From Gaiellasilicea sp033857955 (GTDB taxonomy: Bacteria > Actinomycetota > Thermoleophilia > Gaiellales > Gaiellaceae): a DNA stretch of 64,000 bases. Below, piece by piece: positions 22,853-31,801 of the stretch (its first letter is position 1; each line of letters begins with the position of its first letter). The translations under genes were made by a program, and so were the position numbers. Location of the stretch: the NCBI GenBank assembly GCA_033857955.1, contig JAWVCW010000018.1, forward strand, positions 16,730 to 80,729. The letters are read 5' to 3'. The notes under the pieces were generated by a model. That model was not told the DNA's origin. It saw nothing but the letters and a program-made list of their open reading frames with translations, and did not search any database.

Positions 22853-25045
22853 ATGCCTGCCCGCAAGAAGAAGCGGCCCCTGCGGCCGCGCACGCCATCG
22901 CGCGTCAAGAAGCGGACGAAGAAGTCGCGGACGCGAGCGGCGCACCAGCATCCCGAGCTGATCGGCCTCGGGCTCGCCGCGCTCGGCCTCTTCCTCGGCT
23001 CGCTGCTCTACCTCGGCTTCGCCGGCGGGATCGCCGGCGAGAAGGTCGAGCAAGGGCTGCGCGACTTCCTCGGTGGCGCGGCGTACGCGGCCCCGGTCGC
23101 GTTCGTTGCGGTGGGCGGACTGATGCTCTTCCGCAGCGCGCTCGTCAGCTTCACGCCGTTCCGCGTCGGCCTCGGCGTCGCGTTCGTCGGGCTGATGACG
23201 ACGCTCGGCTCCGGCCACGGCGGCTTCGTCGGCAACCTGCTGGGGGGCGGGTTCGCGAAGCTCCTGGGCGGCACCGGCTCGCTGCTCGTCGGGGTGACTG
23301 CGCTCCTCGCCGGCGGGCTCCTGCTCTCGGGCGCGTCCTACGGCGTTCTCCTGCGCCGCTCCGGTCATGCAATGCGGCGTGTGCACGGCGCCGCTCGCCG
23401 CTCGCTCGAGCGCCCGGCGCGTCCCCACCTGCCGGCAGAAGAGCACAATCGTGTTCTCGCGCCCATGCACGAGCCGCCGGTCGACGTCGTCCACGACTAT
23501 CCGGACGTCATCTCAGAGGGGCTCTCCGAGCAGTCGCCGCTCCTGCTCGATCCCGAAGGGGAGACCGACGAGCAGACGACGCTCTTCGATGTGCCGCGCC
23601 CCGAGGGGGCGTACGTCTTGCCCGACCGCGCCGTGCTGAGGACGTCACCCGCTGTCGCGAAGGGCGTCAGCGGCGCCGACCAGCGCACGGCCGACACACT
23701 CGTCCAGGCGCTCGCGCACTTCGGCGTCGAGGCGACGATCGTGGGCCAGATCGCCGGCCCACGCGTGACGCGGTACGAGCTCCAGCTCGCTCCCGGGACG
23801 AAGGTGTCGAAGGTCGCCGCGCTGAAGGACGATCTCTCGTACGCGCTCGCGACGACCGAGATTCGGATCCTCGCGCCGATCCCCGGCAAGCAGGCCGTCG
23901 GCGTCGAGGTCCCGAACCTGAGCCCGAAGATCGTCACCCTCGGAGACATCTACGAGGACCTGCCGGCGACCGCGAGCCCGCTCGCGGTCTGGCTCGGCAA
24001 GGACATCTCCGGCAACGCCGTCTGGGCCGACCTCGCGCGAATGCCGCACATCCTGATCGCAGGCACGACCGGCTCCGGTAAGTCGGGCTGCATCAACACG
24101 ATCCTGACCTCGATCCTGCTCCGCTCGACGCCCGACGAGGTGCGGATGATCCTGATCGACCCGAAGCGGATCGAGCTCAACTACTACGAGTCGATCCCGC
24201 ACCTGCTGACGCCGGTCGTCTCGAGCCCGAAGGAGGCGAGCGCGGTCCTCACCAACGTCGTCGCCGAGATGGAACGCCGCTACGAGCGTCTCTCGATCGT
24301 GCGCGCCCGCAACCTGCCCGAGGCAAACCGCGCCTTCCGCGCCCGCGGCGAGGATCCGCTGCCGTACCTCCTGGTGGTGATCGACGAGCTCGCCGACCTG
24401 ATGATGATCAGCCCTCAGGCAGTCGAGGATGCCGTCATCCGGCTCGCGCAGAAGTCCCGCGCCGTCGGCATCCACCTCGTCCTCGCGACCCAGCGCCCGT
24501 CGGTCGACGTGATCACCGGCATGATCAAGGCGAACGTGCCGAGCCGGATCGCGTTCGCGGTCTCGAGCCAGACGGACTCGCGGGTGATCCTCGACACCGC
24601 CGGCGCCGAGAGCCTGCTCGGGCAGGGCGACATGCTCTTCAAGCCGCTCGGCACCTCGCGCCTGCAGCGCGTCCAGGGCGCATACGTCTCCGAGGACGAG
24701 GTCAACCTCGTCGTCGAGCAGTGCCGTCACCAGCGCGAGCAGGAGCTCGACGAGACGCTGCTCGAGGCGCCGGAGGGCGCAGTCGGCGACGACGGCGACC
24801 ACGACGGCGAGTTCGACCCGGACGAGGATCCGCTGCTCGACAAGGCGATCGAGATCGTCGTCCAGACGCAGACGGCGTCCGTCTCGCTGCTGCAGCGCCG
24901 CCTGCGGGTGGGGTACACCCGGGCTGGGCGGCTGGTCGACATGCTCGAGCGGCGGGGAATCATCTCCGGCTACGAGGGGTCGAAGCCGCGACGGGTGCTC
25001 GTGGACGAGAACGAGCTCGAACGGTTCGTCTCAGCCGCTTCGTAA
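22853..25045 (+). CDS. ftsK: DNA translocase FtsK/SpoIIIE
   Basis: A 730-residue septal DNA pump. Residues 1-25 are strongly basic, then four membrane helices (for example LIGLGLAALGLFLGSLLYL), a linker of moderate length, and the motor: Walker A GTTGSGKSGCIN, Walker B LLVVIDELADLMM, and LATQRPSVDVITGMIKAN. The C-terminal gamma winged-helix domain (LLQRRLRVGYTRAGRLVDML) should read KOPS-like sites. The ATG at 22853 was chosen because the basic and membrane start fits; the frame is open far upstream only because it antisense-shadows the previous gene. In most actinobacteria this gene follows rnj closely. Confidence 0.96.
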   Translation: MPARKKKRPLRPRTPSRVKKRTKKSRTRAAHQHPELIGLGLAALGLFLGSLLYLGFAGGIAGEKVEQGLRDFLGGAAYAAPVAFVAVGGLMLFRSALVSFTPFRVGLGVAFVGLMTTLGSGHGGFVGNLLGGGFAKLLGGTGSLLVGVTALLAGGLLLSGASYGVLLRRSGHAMRRVHGAARRSLERPARPHLPAEEHNRVLAPMHEPPVDVVHDYPDVISEGLSEQSPLLLDPEGETDEQTTLFDVPRPEGAYVLPDRAVLRTSPAVAKGVSGADQRTADTLVQALAHFGVEATIVGQIAGPRVTRYELQLAPGTKVSKVAALKDDLSYALATTEIRILAPIPGKQAVGVEVPNLSPKIVTLGDIYEDLPATASPLAVWLGKDISGNAVWADLARMPHILIAGTTGSGKSGCINTILTSILLRSTPDEVRMILIDPKRIELNYYESIPHLLTPVVSSPKEASAVLTNVVAEMERRYERLSIVRARNLPEANRAFRARGEDPLPYLLVVIDELADLMMISPQAVEDAVIRLAQKSRAVGIHLVLATQRPSVDVITGMIKANVPSRIAFAVSSQTDSRVILDTAGAESLLGQGDMLFKPLGTSRLQRVQGAYVSEDEVNLVVEQCRHQREQELDETLLEAPEGAVGDDGDHDGEFDPDEDPLLDKAIEIVVQTQTASVSLLQRRLRVGYTRAGRLVDMLERRGIISGYEGSKPRRVLVDENELERFVSAAS

Positions 25046-25072
25046 AGACTTCCCTTTTTGCCCAACTTAGGG

Positions 25073-25095
25073 TCTAATCAAGCGTCCAAGCTTGG
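25073..25095 (+). promoter_or_regulatory. Leader of the BMP gene: TCTAAT box and CCAAGCTTGG palindrome
   Basis: In the 78-nt gap after ftsK, TCTAAT (25073-25078) is a possible -10 box. A 10-bp palindrome CCAAGCTTGG (25086-25095) follows it. The palindrome would lie near the transcription start and could be an operator. A strong ribosome-binding site AAGGAGGG (25112-25119) precedes the GTG at 25124. Confidence 0.35.
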
Positions 25096-25123
25096 CGGTG
25101 GATGTGACTTCTAAGGAGGGTAT

Positions 25124-26185
25124 GTGAAAGGACGCATGTTTATGCCGCTCGTGGCGGCAGCGCTCATTGCGGTCCTGACGCTGGCGATCGGCGCCGGCAC
25201 AGGGTCCGCGAGGTCTGACGTGACGGCCGCGCCTGCGACGTTCAAGGTCGCACTCGTGACCGACATCGGCGGTCTCGACGACCGCTCGTTCAACTTCCTG
25301 GCAAACAAGGGGCTGGACCAGGCCAAGAAGGATCTCAAGATCGAGGGCCGGGTGTTCATCTCGAAGTCGAACGCCGACTACGTGCCGAATCTCCAGCGCG
25401 CGGCCCGCGGCGGCTACAACCTCGTCATCTCGGTCGGGTTCCTCATGGGTGAGGCGACGGCCGTCGTCGCCAAGCGCTTCCCGAAGACGAAGTTCGCGAT
25501 CATCGACAACTCGGGCGTCGCGAAGGAGCTGAAGGGCAAGCCGACGAACGTGCGCGGGCTGCTCTTCAAGGAGCAGGAGGCCGGCTACCTCGTCGGCTAT
25601 CTCGCAGGGCTGCAGGCCAAGAACGTGCCGAACGGCTCGGGCGTGATCGCAGCGGTCGGCGGGCTGAAGATCCCGCCGGTCGACCGGTTCATCGCCGGCT
25701 ACTACGTCGGTGCGAAGAAGGCGTACCCGGCCGTGAAGGTCGAGCACAGCTACTCGCAGGACTTCGTCGATCAGGCGAAGTGCAAGGAGGCTGCGCTCAA
25801 CCACATCGCCAACGGCGCGACCGTGGTCTTCCAGGTCGCGGGCCAGTGCGGCCTCGGCGTCCTGTCGGCTGCGAAGGAGAAGAAGGTGTTCGGGATCGGC
25901 GTCGACGCCGATCAGGGCTACCTCGGCCCGCACGTCCTGACGAGCGCCACGAAGAAGGTCAACGTGGCCGTGTTCAAGACGATCGAGGCTGCTCAGCAGC
26001 AGGGTGCGAAGTTCAAGACGAACTTCAACGCCATCTTCACCGTCGCGAACGACGGGGTCGGCTACGGCAAGATCTCCTCGCGGGCGCAGCCCTCGTGGAA
26101 GAAGGCCATCGAGTCGGTCCGGAAGCAGATCGTCTCCGGGAAGATCAAGGTCACCGCGCAGTCCCCGCCCCCGATCACGGGCTAG
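25124..26185 (+). CDS. BMP-family nucleoside-binding protein (secreted)
   Basis: A 353-residue ABC substrate-binding protein of the BMP/PnrA family, which binds purine and other nucleosides. After the signal peptide (PLVAAALIAVLTLAIGAGTG) come LVTDIGGLDDRSFNFLA, ISVGFLMGEA, FAIIDNSG, LLFKEQEAGYLVGYLAG and GIGVDADQGYL, all family hallmarks. There is no lipobox cysteine, unlike the paralogue downstream, so it may be released or held in another way. It has the strongest Shine-Dalgarno sequence in the window, fitting an abundant binding protein. The ATPase and permease genes follow after the second BMP gene. Confidence 0.9.
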   Translation: MKGRMFMPLVAAALIAVLTLAIGAGTGSARSDVTAAPATFKVALVTDIGGLDDRSFNFLANKGLDQAKKDLKIEGRVFISKSNADYVPNLQRAARGGYNLVISVGFLMGEATAVVAKRFPKTKFAIIDNSGVAKELKGKPTNVRGLLFKEQEAGYLVGYLAGLQAKNVPNGSGVIAAVGGLKIPPVDRFIAGYYVGAKKAYPAVKVEHSYSQDFVDQAKCKEAALNHIANGATVVFQVAGQCGLGVLSAAKEKKVFGIGVDADQGYLGPHVLTSATKKVNVAVFKTIEAAQQQGAKFKTNFNAIFTVANDGVGYGKISSRAQPSWKKAIESVRKQIVSGKIKVTAQSPPPITG

Positions 26186-26198
26186 GGAGTCGCATGCG

Positions 26199-26233
26199 CC
26201 GGAAGGGGCGGGTTTCGATCCCGCCCCTTCCGG
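26199..26233 (+). terminator. 14-bp perfect hairpin directly before the second BMP gene
   Basis: CCGGAAGGGGCGGG (26199-26212) pairs perfectly with 26220-26233 around a 7-nt loop. It begins 13 nt after the first BMP stop and ends one base before the next ATG (26235). It probably stops or slows most transcripts after the first gene, or protects their 3' ends. Confidence 0.75.
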
Positions 26234-26234
26234 T

Positions 26235-27314
26235 ATGACTTTTCGCATGAGCCGCCGCATTCACGCTCTCTGGCTGCTGCTGGCGCTGCTCGCGCTCACG
26301 GGCTGCGGCAGCAGCAACAACGCGTCGACGAGCGGGACGACGGCCACCGGGACCGTCGGCGCCACCACCGAGGCCTCGGCGGGGCCGTCGATCAAGGTCG
26401 GGCTCGTGACAGACATCGGGGGTCTGGACGATCGCTCGTTCAACTTCCTCGCGAACCAGGGGCTCGAGCGGGCCCGGAGCGAGCTCGGGGTGGAGGGACG
26501 CGTCGTCGTCTCGCGCACGAACGCCGACTACGTCCCGAACCTGTCCAGCCTGGCGAAGCGAAAGTTCGACCTCGTGATCGCCGTCGGCTTCCTGATGGCG
26601 GATGCCGTCAACACCGTCGCGAAGGAGTTTCCCGACACGAACTTCGCGATCATCGACTTCGCGCAGGAGGCACTGAAGTCGAAGCCCAGGAACGTTCGCG
26701 GGCTCCTCTTCAAGGAGCAGGAGGCCGGCTACCTCGTCGGCTACCTCGCGGGCCTCGTCGCCAAGCAGGAGGCGGGCTCGCAGCAAGTGATCGGCTCGGT
26801 CGGCGGGCTGAAGATCCCGCCGGTCGACCGCTACATCGCGGGCTACCAGGCAGGCGCCGAGAAGGCGAGCCCCGGGATCACGACGCTGAACTCCTACTCG
26901 CAGGACTTCGTCGACCAGGCGAAGTGCAAGGAGGCCGCGCTCGACGAGATTGCACGGGGAGCGCACGTCATCTTCCAGGTCGCGGGGCAATGCGGGCTCG
27001 GAGCGCTGTCGGCCGCGAAGGAAAAGAACGCGCGCGGGATCGGCGTCGACGCCGATCAGTCGTATCTCGGCGACTACATCCTCACGAGCGCTCTGAAGAA
27101 GGTCGACGTTGCCGTCTTTCAGACGGTGCAAGCCGTGCAGGACGGAACGTTCTCGGGCGGCAAGAACAGTGTCTTCGACGTCGCCTCGGGCGGGGTCGGG
27201 CTCGGCAAGATCGCCTCCGACGTTCCGGCCGACCTCGTCGCAGAGGTGAACCGCGTCCAGGCCGAGATCGCGGCCGGGAAGATCAAGAACATCCCCGAGA
27301 TGGTCGGCGGTTAG
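26235..27314 (+). CDS. BMP-family nucleoside-binding lipoprotein
   Basis: A 359-residue paralogue of the preceding protein, with the same blocks (LVTDIGGLDDRSFNFLANQG, LLFKEQEAGYLVGYLAG, YSQDFVDQAKCKEAAL). Here the signal ends with a clear lipobox, LALTGCGSS, giving a membrane-anchored lipoprotein. A serine/threonine-rich spacer follows the Cys. Starts at 26235 (directly after the hairpin) or at ATG 26247; neither has a Shine-Dalgarno sequence. The pair suggests one soluble and one tethered receptor for the same transporter, or different nucleoside preferences. Confidence 0.9.
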   Translation: MTFRMSRRIHALWLLLALLALTGCGSSNNASTSGTTATGTVGATTEASAGPSIKVGLVTDIGGLDDRSFNFLANQGLERARSELGVEGRVVVSRTNADYVPNLSSLAKRKFDLVIAVGFLMADAVNTVAKEFPDTNFAIIDFAQEALKSKPRNVRGLLFKEQEAGYLVGYLAGLVAKQEAGSQQVIGSVGGLKIPPVDRYIAGYQAGAEKASPGITTLNSYSQDFVDQAKCKEAALDEIARGAHVIFQVAGQCGLGALSAAKEKNARGIGVDADQSYLGDYILTSALKKVDVAVFQTVQAVQDGTFSGGKNSVFDVASGGVGLGKIASDVPADLVAEVNRVQAEIAAGKIKNIPEMVGG

Positions 27315-27789
27315 CGCCGCGATCGCTCTTTGACTCCTCTCCGGGCAGAGGAAGACTGCGGGCAGCGACTCGGGAAAACGGCGGCACAGGGCCTCCGCAG
27401 TACAAAGCGAGATTCGAGGTCGTCTGGGGCAAACTGGGCCGTCGCGGTGCCTGCGTCCAGCCTGCCGCCGAGCAGCTGCCCTCGTGTTCTGGACGACCTC
27501 AGGGCGCCCAGCAGACCTACGGCTGGGCGATCCGGCGGGCCAACGTCGACTGCCGGTTCGCCCGCAACCAGTCGCTCACCTGGTCCGAGCAACGATCGAC
27601 CGTCCGCCGCAAACGGGCACCTCGGAACTCTGGTGGAGGTGCGTCTGGTTCTCGCGCAAGTCCGTCCTCGCCGTCGCGGCCTGCCAGAAGCGCGAGCCGG
27701 TCGGGCGCCGCTGGTTCGTCATCCACCCGACAGTGTGGGTCCGGCGGTTCGGCTAGGCGCGCCCGTCCGCGGGCCATAGAATCGCGCGG
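27315..27789. other. 475-nt intergenic region without a recognised gene
   Basis: Between the BMP lipoprotein and the ABC ATPase there is no open frame with family resemblance. A frame of 90 codons (27484-27756, ending LWWRCVWFSRKSVL... WVRRFG) and a second frame with YGWAIRRANVD are weakly protein-like and could be debris of a lost gene. A small hairpin CCTCT-CCGGGC-AGAGG lies near 27336. The last part holds the -10 box of the ATPase gene. No tRNA-like or repeat structure was found. Confidence 0.5.
27777..27782 (+). promoter_or_regulatory. -10 element (TAGAAT) of the nucleoside ABC ATPase gene
   Basis: TAGAAT ends 7 nt before the ATG at 27790, with no ribosome-binding site. The ATPase and permease genes probably form their own leaderless transcript, separate from the BMP genes. 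Confidence 0.5.
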
Positions 27790-29316
27790 ATGGACGAGCG
27801 GCCCGTTCTCGAGCTTCGCGGCATCACGAAGCGCTTCCCCGGCATCGTCGCGAACGACAACGTCGACTTCGACCTGCGCAAGGGCGAGGTGCACGCACTC
27901 CTGGGCGAGAACGGCGCGGGCAAGTCGACGCTGATGAACGTCCTCTACGGCCTCTATCGGCCGGACGAGGGCGAGATCCTGATCAACGGCAAGCCGGCCG
28001 AGCTCGGGTCGCCGAGGGCCGCGATCGAGGGCGGGGTGGGCATGGTCCACCAGCACTTCATGCTGATCCCGGTGATGACGGTCGCCGAGAACATCGTGCT
28101 CGCGACCGAGCCGGTGCACAACGGCGTCCTGCTCGACTACGCGGCTGCCGAGCGGCGCGTGCAGGACATCTCGAACCGCTTCGGGCTTGCCGTCGACCCG
28201 CGCGCGACCGTCCGGGACATCACCGTCGGCCAGCAGCAGCGGGTCGAGATCCTGAAGGCGCTCTACCGGGGAGCGGACATCCTCGTGCTCGACGAGCCGA
28301 CGGCGGTGCTGACCCCGCAAGAGGCGCAGGAGCTGTTCGCGATCGTGCGGAGCCTCACCGAGCAGGGGAAGTCGATCATCTTCATCAGCCACAAGCTGAA
28401 CGAGGTGACCGAGATCGCCGACCGGATCACGGTGCTGCGCCGTGGCAAGAAGATCGAGACCCTGCCCGCGGCGGGGGCGACCGAGGAGGGCCTCGCGCGC
28501 CTGATGGTCGGCCGCGAGGTGCTGCTGCGGGTCGAAAAGGGCCCGGCGGAGCCCGCCGCGCCGCTGCTCCGGGTCGAGGGGCTCACGGTCGAGGACGACC
28601 GCGGGCTCGTGAAGGTCCGGGACGTCTCGTTCGAGGTGCGCGGGGGCGAGATCGTCGGGATCGCCGGCGTCGACGGCAACGGCCAGACGGAGCTGATCGA
28701 CGCGATCGCCGGCCTCCGCAAGGTGAAGGCTGGGCGGGTCGTGATCGGGGACGAGGACGCCACCGACAAGGGCGTCCGTGACTCCCTCGACGCGGGGCTC
28801 GGCCACATCCCGGAGGACCGGCAGCGGCGCGGGCTCGTGCTCGACTTCTCGCTCGCCGAGAACATCGCGCTCCACGACTACGACCATCAGCCCGCCTCAC
28901 ACTTCGGCTGGCTCTATCCGAAGCGCCTCGCGGAGAAGGCCCGCACGTTGCTGCAGGAGTTCGACGTGCGCGGCGGCGGCCCGCAGACACTCGCTGGCGG
29001 CCTCTCAGGCGGCAACCAGCAGAAGGTCGTGCTCGCGCGCGAGATCGATCGCAACCCGAAGGTGCTGATCGCGGCACAGCCGACGCGCGGCCTCGACGTC
29101 GGCGCGATCGAGTTCGTCCACCGCCGCCTCGTCGGCGAGCGGGACGAGGGCCGTGCCATCCTGCTCGTCTCGCTCGAGCTCGAGGAGATCCTGTCGCTCT
29201 CCGACCGGATCCTCGTGATCTTCGAAGGCGAGATCGTCGGCGAGTTCGCACCGGGCGTCACCGAAGAGGAGCTCGGCGTCGCGATGATCGGCGGCGGCAA
29301 GAAGGCGGCAGCGTGA
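27790..29316 (+). CDS. Nucleoside ABC transporter, ATPase with two nucleotide-binding domains
   Basis: A 508-residue protein with two fused ABC domains, as in sugar and BMP-type nucleoside importers (NupO/YufO class). Domain 1: Walker A GENGAGKSTL, signature TVGQQQRVEILKAL (the family's usual variant of LSGGQ), Walker B ILVLDEPTAVL, H-loop FISHK. Domain 2: degenerate Walker A GVDGNGQTEL, signature LSGGNQQKV and AAQPTRGLD. One site may thus be weak, as is common in this family. It overlaps the first permease gene by four bases. It energises uptake of nucleosides bound by the two BMP proteins. Confidence 0.94.
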   Translation: MDERPVLELRGITKRFPGIVANDNVDFDLRKGEVHALLGENGAGKSTLMNVLYGLYRPDEGEILINGKPAELGSPRAAIEGGVGMVHQHFMLIPVMTVAENIVLATEPVHNGVLLDYAAAERRVQDISNRFGLAVDPRATVRDITVGQQQRVEILKALYRGADILVLDEPTAVLTPQEAQELFAIVRSLTEQGKSIIFISHKLNEVTEIADRITVLRRGKKIETLPAAGATEEGLARLMVGREVLLRVEKGPAEPAAPLLRVEGLTVEDDRGLVKVRDVSFEVRGGEIVGIAGVDGNGQTELIDAIAGLRKVKAGRVVIGDEDATDKGVRDSLDAGLGHIPEDRQRRGLVLDFSLAENIALHDYDHQPASHFGWLYPKRLAEKARTLLQEFDVRGGGPQTLAGGLSGGNQQKVVLAREIDRNPKVLIAAQPTRGLDVGAIEFVHRRLVGERDEGRAILLVSLELEEILSLSDRILVIFEGEIVGEFAPGVTEEELGVAMIGGGKKAAA

Positions 29317-30611
29317 GCGGCCCGGATCCTTCCCCGTTCGGACCCCCGCCGGACCTCGGCCCGCCGAAGCCCCCGGAGAGCGGCGACTCCGCGAGCTTCG
29401 CCTCCCGACTCGCGCTGGCGCAGCGGGCGGGCGGCGCGGTCGTGCCGCTGCTGACGACAATCCTCGCGTTCCTGATCGGCGGACTCGTCGTGCTCGCGAC
29501 GACCGGCAAGAACCCGCTGACCACCTACAAGGCGATCTTCGAAGGAGCGGGCTTCAACTGGTTCTTCGAGGTCGGCTCGTACCAGCTGCGGGTTCCGTTC
29601 ACCGATTCGCACATCTGGTTCCCGTGGAACACGAACGACTTCGAGTCGCTCGCCGCGCTCAACCTCCAGCAGACGCTGATCTTCTGGGTGCCGCTCGTGT
29701 TCACCGGCCTCGCGGTCGCGTTCGCCTTCCGCTGCGGGCTGTTCAACATCGGCGGGCAGGGGCAGTACCTCGTCGGCTCGATCATGGCCGTCTGGGTCGG
29801 CTCCTCGCTTCCCCAGCTGCCGGGCCTCATTCACATCGTCGCTGCGATCGTCGCCGGGGCACTCGCCGGAGCGGCCTGGGCCGGCATCGCCGGCCTGCTC
29901 AAGGCGCTCGTCGGCGCCCACGAGGTGATCTCGACGATCATGCTCAACTGGGTGGCGATCTGGGTCGGCGTCTTCCTGTTCGGGCTGGGCGGGCCCCTGC
30001 AGAACGACACGCAGGAGTTCGTGCCCGTCTCGAACGACATCCTCGACGAGTCGAAGCTGAAGGTCTTCTGGGGCGACCCGCTCCTGCAGGGCCTCCACGT
30101 CGGCTTCTTCGTCGCCATCGCCGCGCTCGTCGTCTACTGGATCACGCTCAACCGCACGACGCTCGGCTACGAGGTGCGCGCGGTGGGCTACAACCCCGAG
30201 GCGGCGCGCTACGGCGGCATCTCCGTCGCGAAGAACTACTTCCTGGCGATGGCGATCTCGGGCACGTTCGCGGGCCTCGCGGGCGCGATCGACATCGTCG
30301 GCTGGCAGTTCAGGATCAACACCAACGACGTGCTCCTGTCGTCGATCGGCTTCACGGGGATCGCCGTCGCGCTGCTCGGTAGAAACACGGCGTTCGGCGT
30401 TGCGCTGTCGGGGCTCCTGTTCGCTGCGCTCATCACCGGGACCTCCACGCGCAACCTCGATCCGGAGATCTTCAAGCCCGAGCTGGCCTCGAACCTGACA
30501 CTCCTGATCCAGGGTCTCGTCGTGCTCTTCGTCGGCGCAGATGTGTTGATCCTCTCGCTGCTCGGCCTACGGAAGCGACGGCGGCGTAGAGCCGTGGAGA
30601 CTCCGGCATGA
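29313..30611 (+). CDS. Nucleoside ABC transporter permease 1
   Basis: A 432-residue BPD_transp_2-type permease (NupP/YufP class). A proline-rich cytoplasmic start is followed by a first membrane helix (VVPLLTTILAFLIGGLVVLA), a long extracytoplasmic loop of about 65 residues, and eight or nine further helices. The conserved stretch FRCGLFNIGGQGQYLVGSI and the cytoplasmic LGYEVRAVGYNPEAARYGGI (coupling helix region) are typical. The GTG start lies in the GTGA overlap with the ATPase stop. It pairs with the next gene to form the channel. Confidence 0.93.
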   Translation: MSGPDPSPFGPPPDLGPPKPPESGDSASFASRLALAQRAGGAVVPLLTTILAFLIGGLVVLATTGKNPLTTYKAIFEGAGFNWFFEVGSYQLRVPFTDSHIWFPWNTNDFESLAALNLQQTLIFWVPLVFTGLAVAFAFRCGLFNIGGQGQYLVGSIMAVWVGSSLPQLPGLIHIVAAIVAGALAGAAWAGIAGLLKALVGAHEVISTIMLNWVAIWVGVFLFGLGGPLQNDTQEFVPVSNDILDESKLKVFWGDPLLQGLHVGFFVAIAALVVYWITLNRTTLGYEVRAVGYNPEAARYGGISVAKNYFLAMAISGTFAGLAGAIDIVGWQFRINTNDVLLSSIGFTGIAVALLGRNTAFGVALSGLLFAALITGTSTRNLDPEIFKPELASNLTLLIQGLVVLFVGADVLILSLLGLRKRRRRRAVETPA

Positions 30612-31801
30612 TCGAGCGGCTGCTCGCAAAGCTGCCGCGTGGCGCCCGCGCGATCGCGTGGGTCGGGATCCTCGTCGGCGTGCTGGCGTTCTGGGTCGCG
30701 CTGCCGCCGCTCGCGATCCGTCATCCGATCCTGCCGATCCTGATCGGCGTCGTCGGGATCGGCCTCGGCATCGGAGCGCTCAGCCGCGGTGTGCGTCGGC
30801 TGGCCTGGGGGGCGGTCGTGATCGGTGTCCTCGGGATCGCGCTCGGCTACCTGGCGACGCGGTCGAGCGTCGGGCACCTCGACCAGGTCGTCGTCTGGTC
30901 GGCGCTGACGGCCGCGATGCTCCGCTATGCAACCCCGCTCGCGTTCGCGGCGATGGGCGGCCTCTTCTCCGAGCGGAGCGGCGTCGTCAACATCGGCCTC
31001 GAGGGAATGATGCTCTCGGGCGCGTTCTTCGGCATCCTCGGCGCCGACAAGCTCAATCACTGGGCCCTCGGGCTCCTGTGCGCTGCGCTGGCGGGAGCGG
31101 GCTTTGCGCTCATTCACGCCTTCTTCGCGATCCATCTGCGCGCGGACCAGATCGTGGGCGGCTTTGCGATCAACTTCCTCGCGATGGGGATCACGGGCTA
31201 TCTCTTCATCGACATCTACAGCGGCGAGGGGACGCCGCCGGACGTCTCCGACATCCCGGACGTCCACCTCGGCTTCCTGAAGGACTGGTACTTCGTCGGG
31301 CCCATCTTCGGTCAGCTCAACCTGATGATCTGGCTTGCCGCACTGACAATCGTCGCCACGTGGGTCGTGATGTTCAAGACGCCGATCGGGCTTCGCATCC
31401 GCGCCGTCGGGGAGCACCCGCGCGCCGCGGACACGGTCGGGATCTCCGTCTACAAGATCCGCTACGCGGCGGTCGTGCTCTCCGGCGTTCTCGCCGCGCT
31501 CGGCGGCGCTTATCTCTCGATCGGGTTTGTGAACTCGTTCAACCAGAACATGACAGCGGGACGGGGGTACATCGCGCTCGCCGCGGTCATCTTCGGCAAC
31601 TGGCGACCGTGGGGAGCGGCGGCCGCAGCGCTTCTCTTCGGCTTCTCGAGCGCGCTCGCCCAGCGGCTCCCGGCCTACTCAGAGTCGGCGGCCGTCCTGT
31701 TCCAGGCGCTCCCGTACGTGCTCACACTGATCGCGGTCGCCGGAGTGATCGGCCGCTCGATCCCGCCGGCAGCAGTTGGCCGTCCCTACAAGAAACAGTA
31801 A
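30608..31801 (+). CDS. Nucleoside ABC transporter permease 2
   Basis: A 397-residue permease of the NupQ/YufQ class. Three or four N-terminal helices precede the core. Family marks are RYATPLAFAAMGGLFSERSG, VVNIGLEGMMLSGAFFG and the coupling segment GLRIRAVGEHPRAADTVGI. It carries more N-terminal hydrophobic sequence than usual (residues 10-80). The ATG overlaps the previous stop. Together with the ATPase and BMP proteins it makes a complete importer, which would supply the nucleoside hydrolase and ribokinase encoded at 7-9 kb. Confidence 0.93.
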   Translation: MIERLLAKLPRGARAIAWVGILVGVLAFWVALPPLAIRHPILPILIGVVGIGLGIGALSRGVRRLAWGAVVIGVLGIALGYLATRSSVGHLDQVVVWSALTAAMLRYATPLAFAAMGGLFSERSGVVNIGLEGMMLSGAFFGILGADKLNHWALGLLCAALAGAGFALIHAFFAIHLRADQIVGGFAINFLAMGITGYLFIDIYSGEGTPPDVSDIPDVHLGFLKDWYFVGPIFGQLNLMIWLAALTIVATWVVMFKTPIGLRIRAVGEHPRAADTVGISVYKIRYAAVVLSGVLAALGGAYLSIGFVNSFNQNMTAGRGYIALAAVIFGNWRPWGAAAAALLFGFSSALAQRLPAYSESAAVLFQALPYVLTLIAVAGVIGRSIPPAAVGRPYKKQ

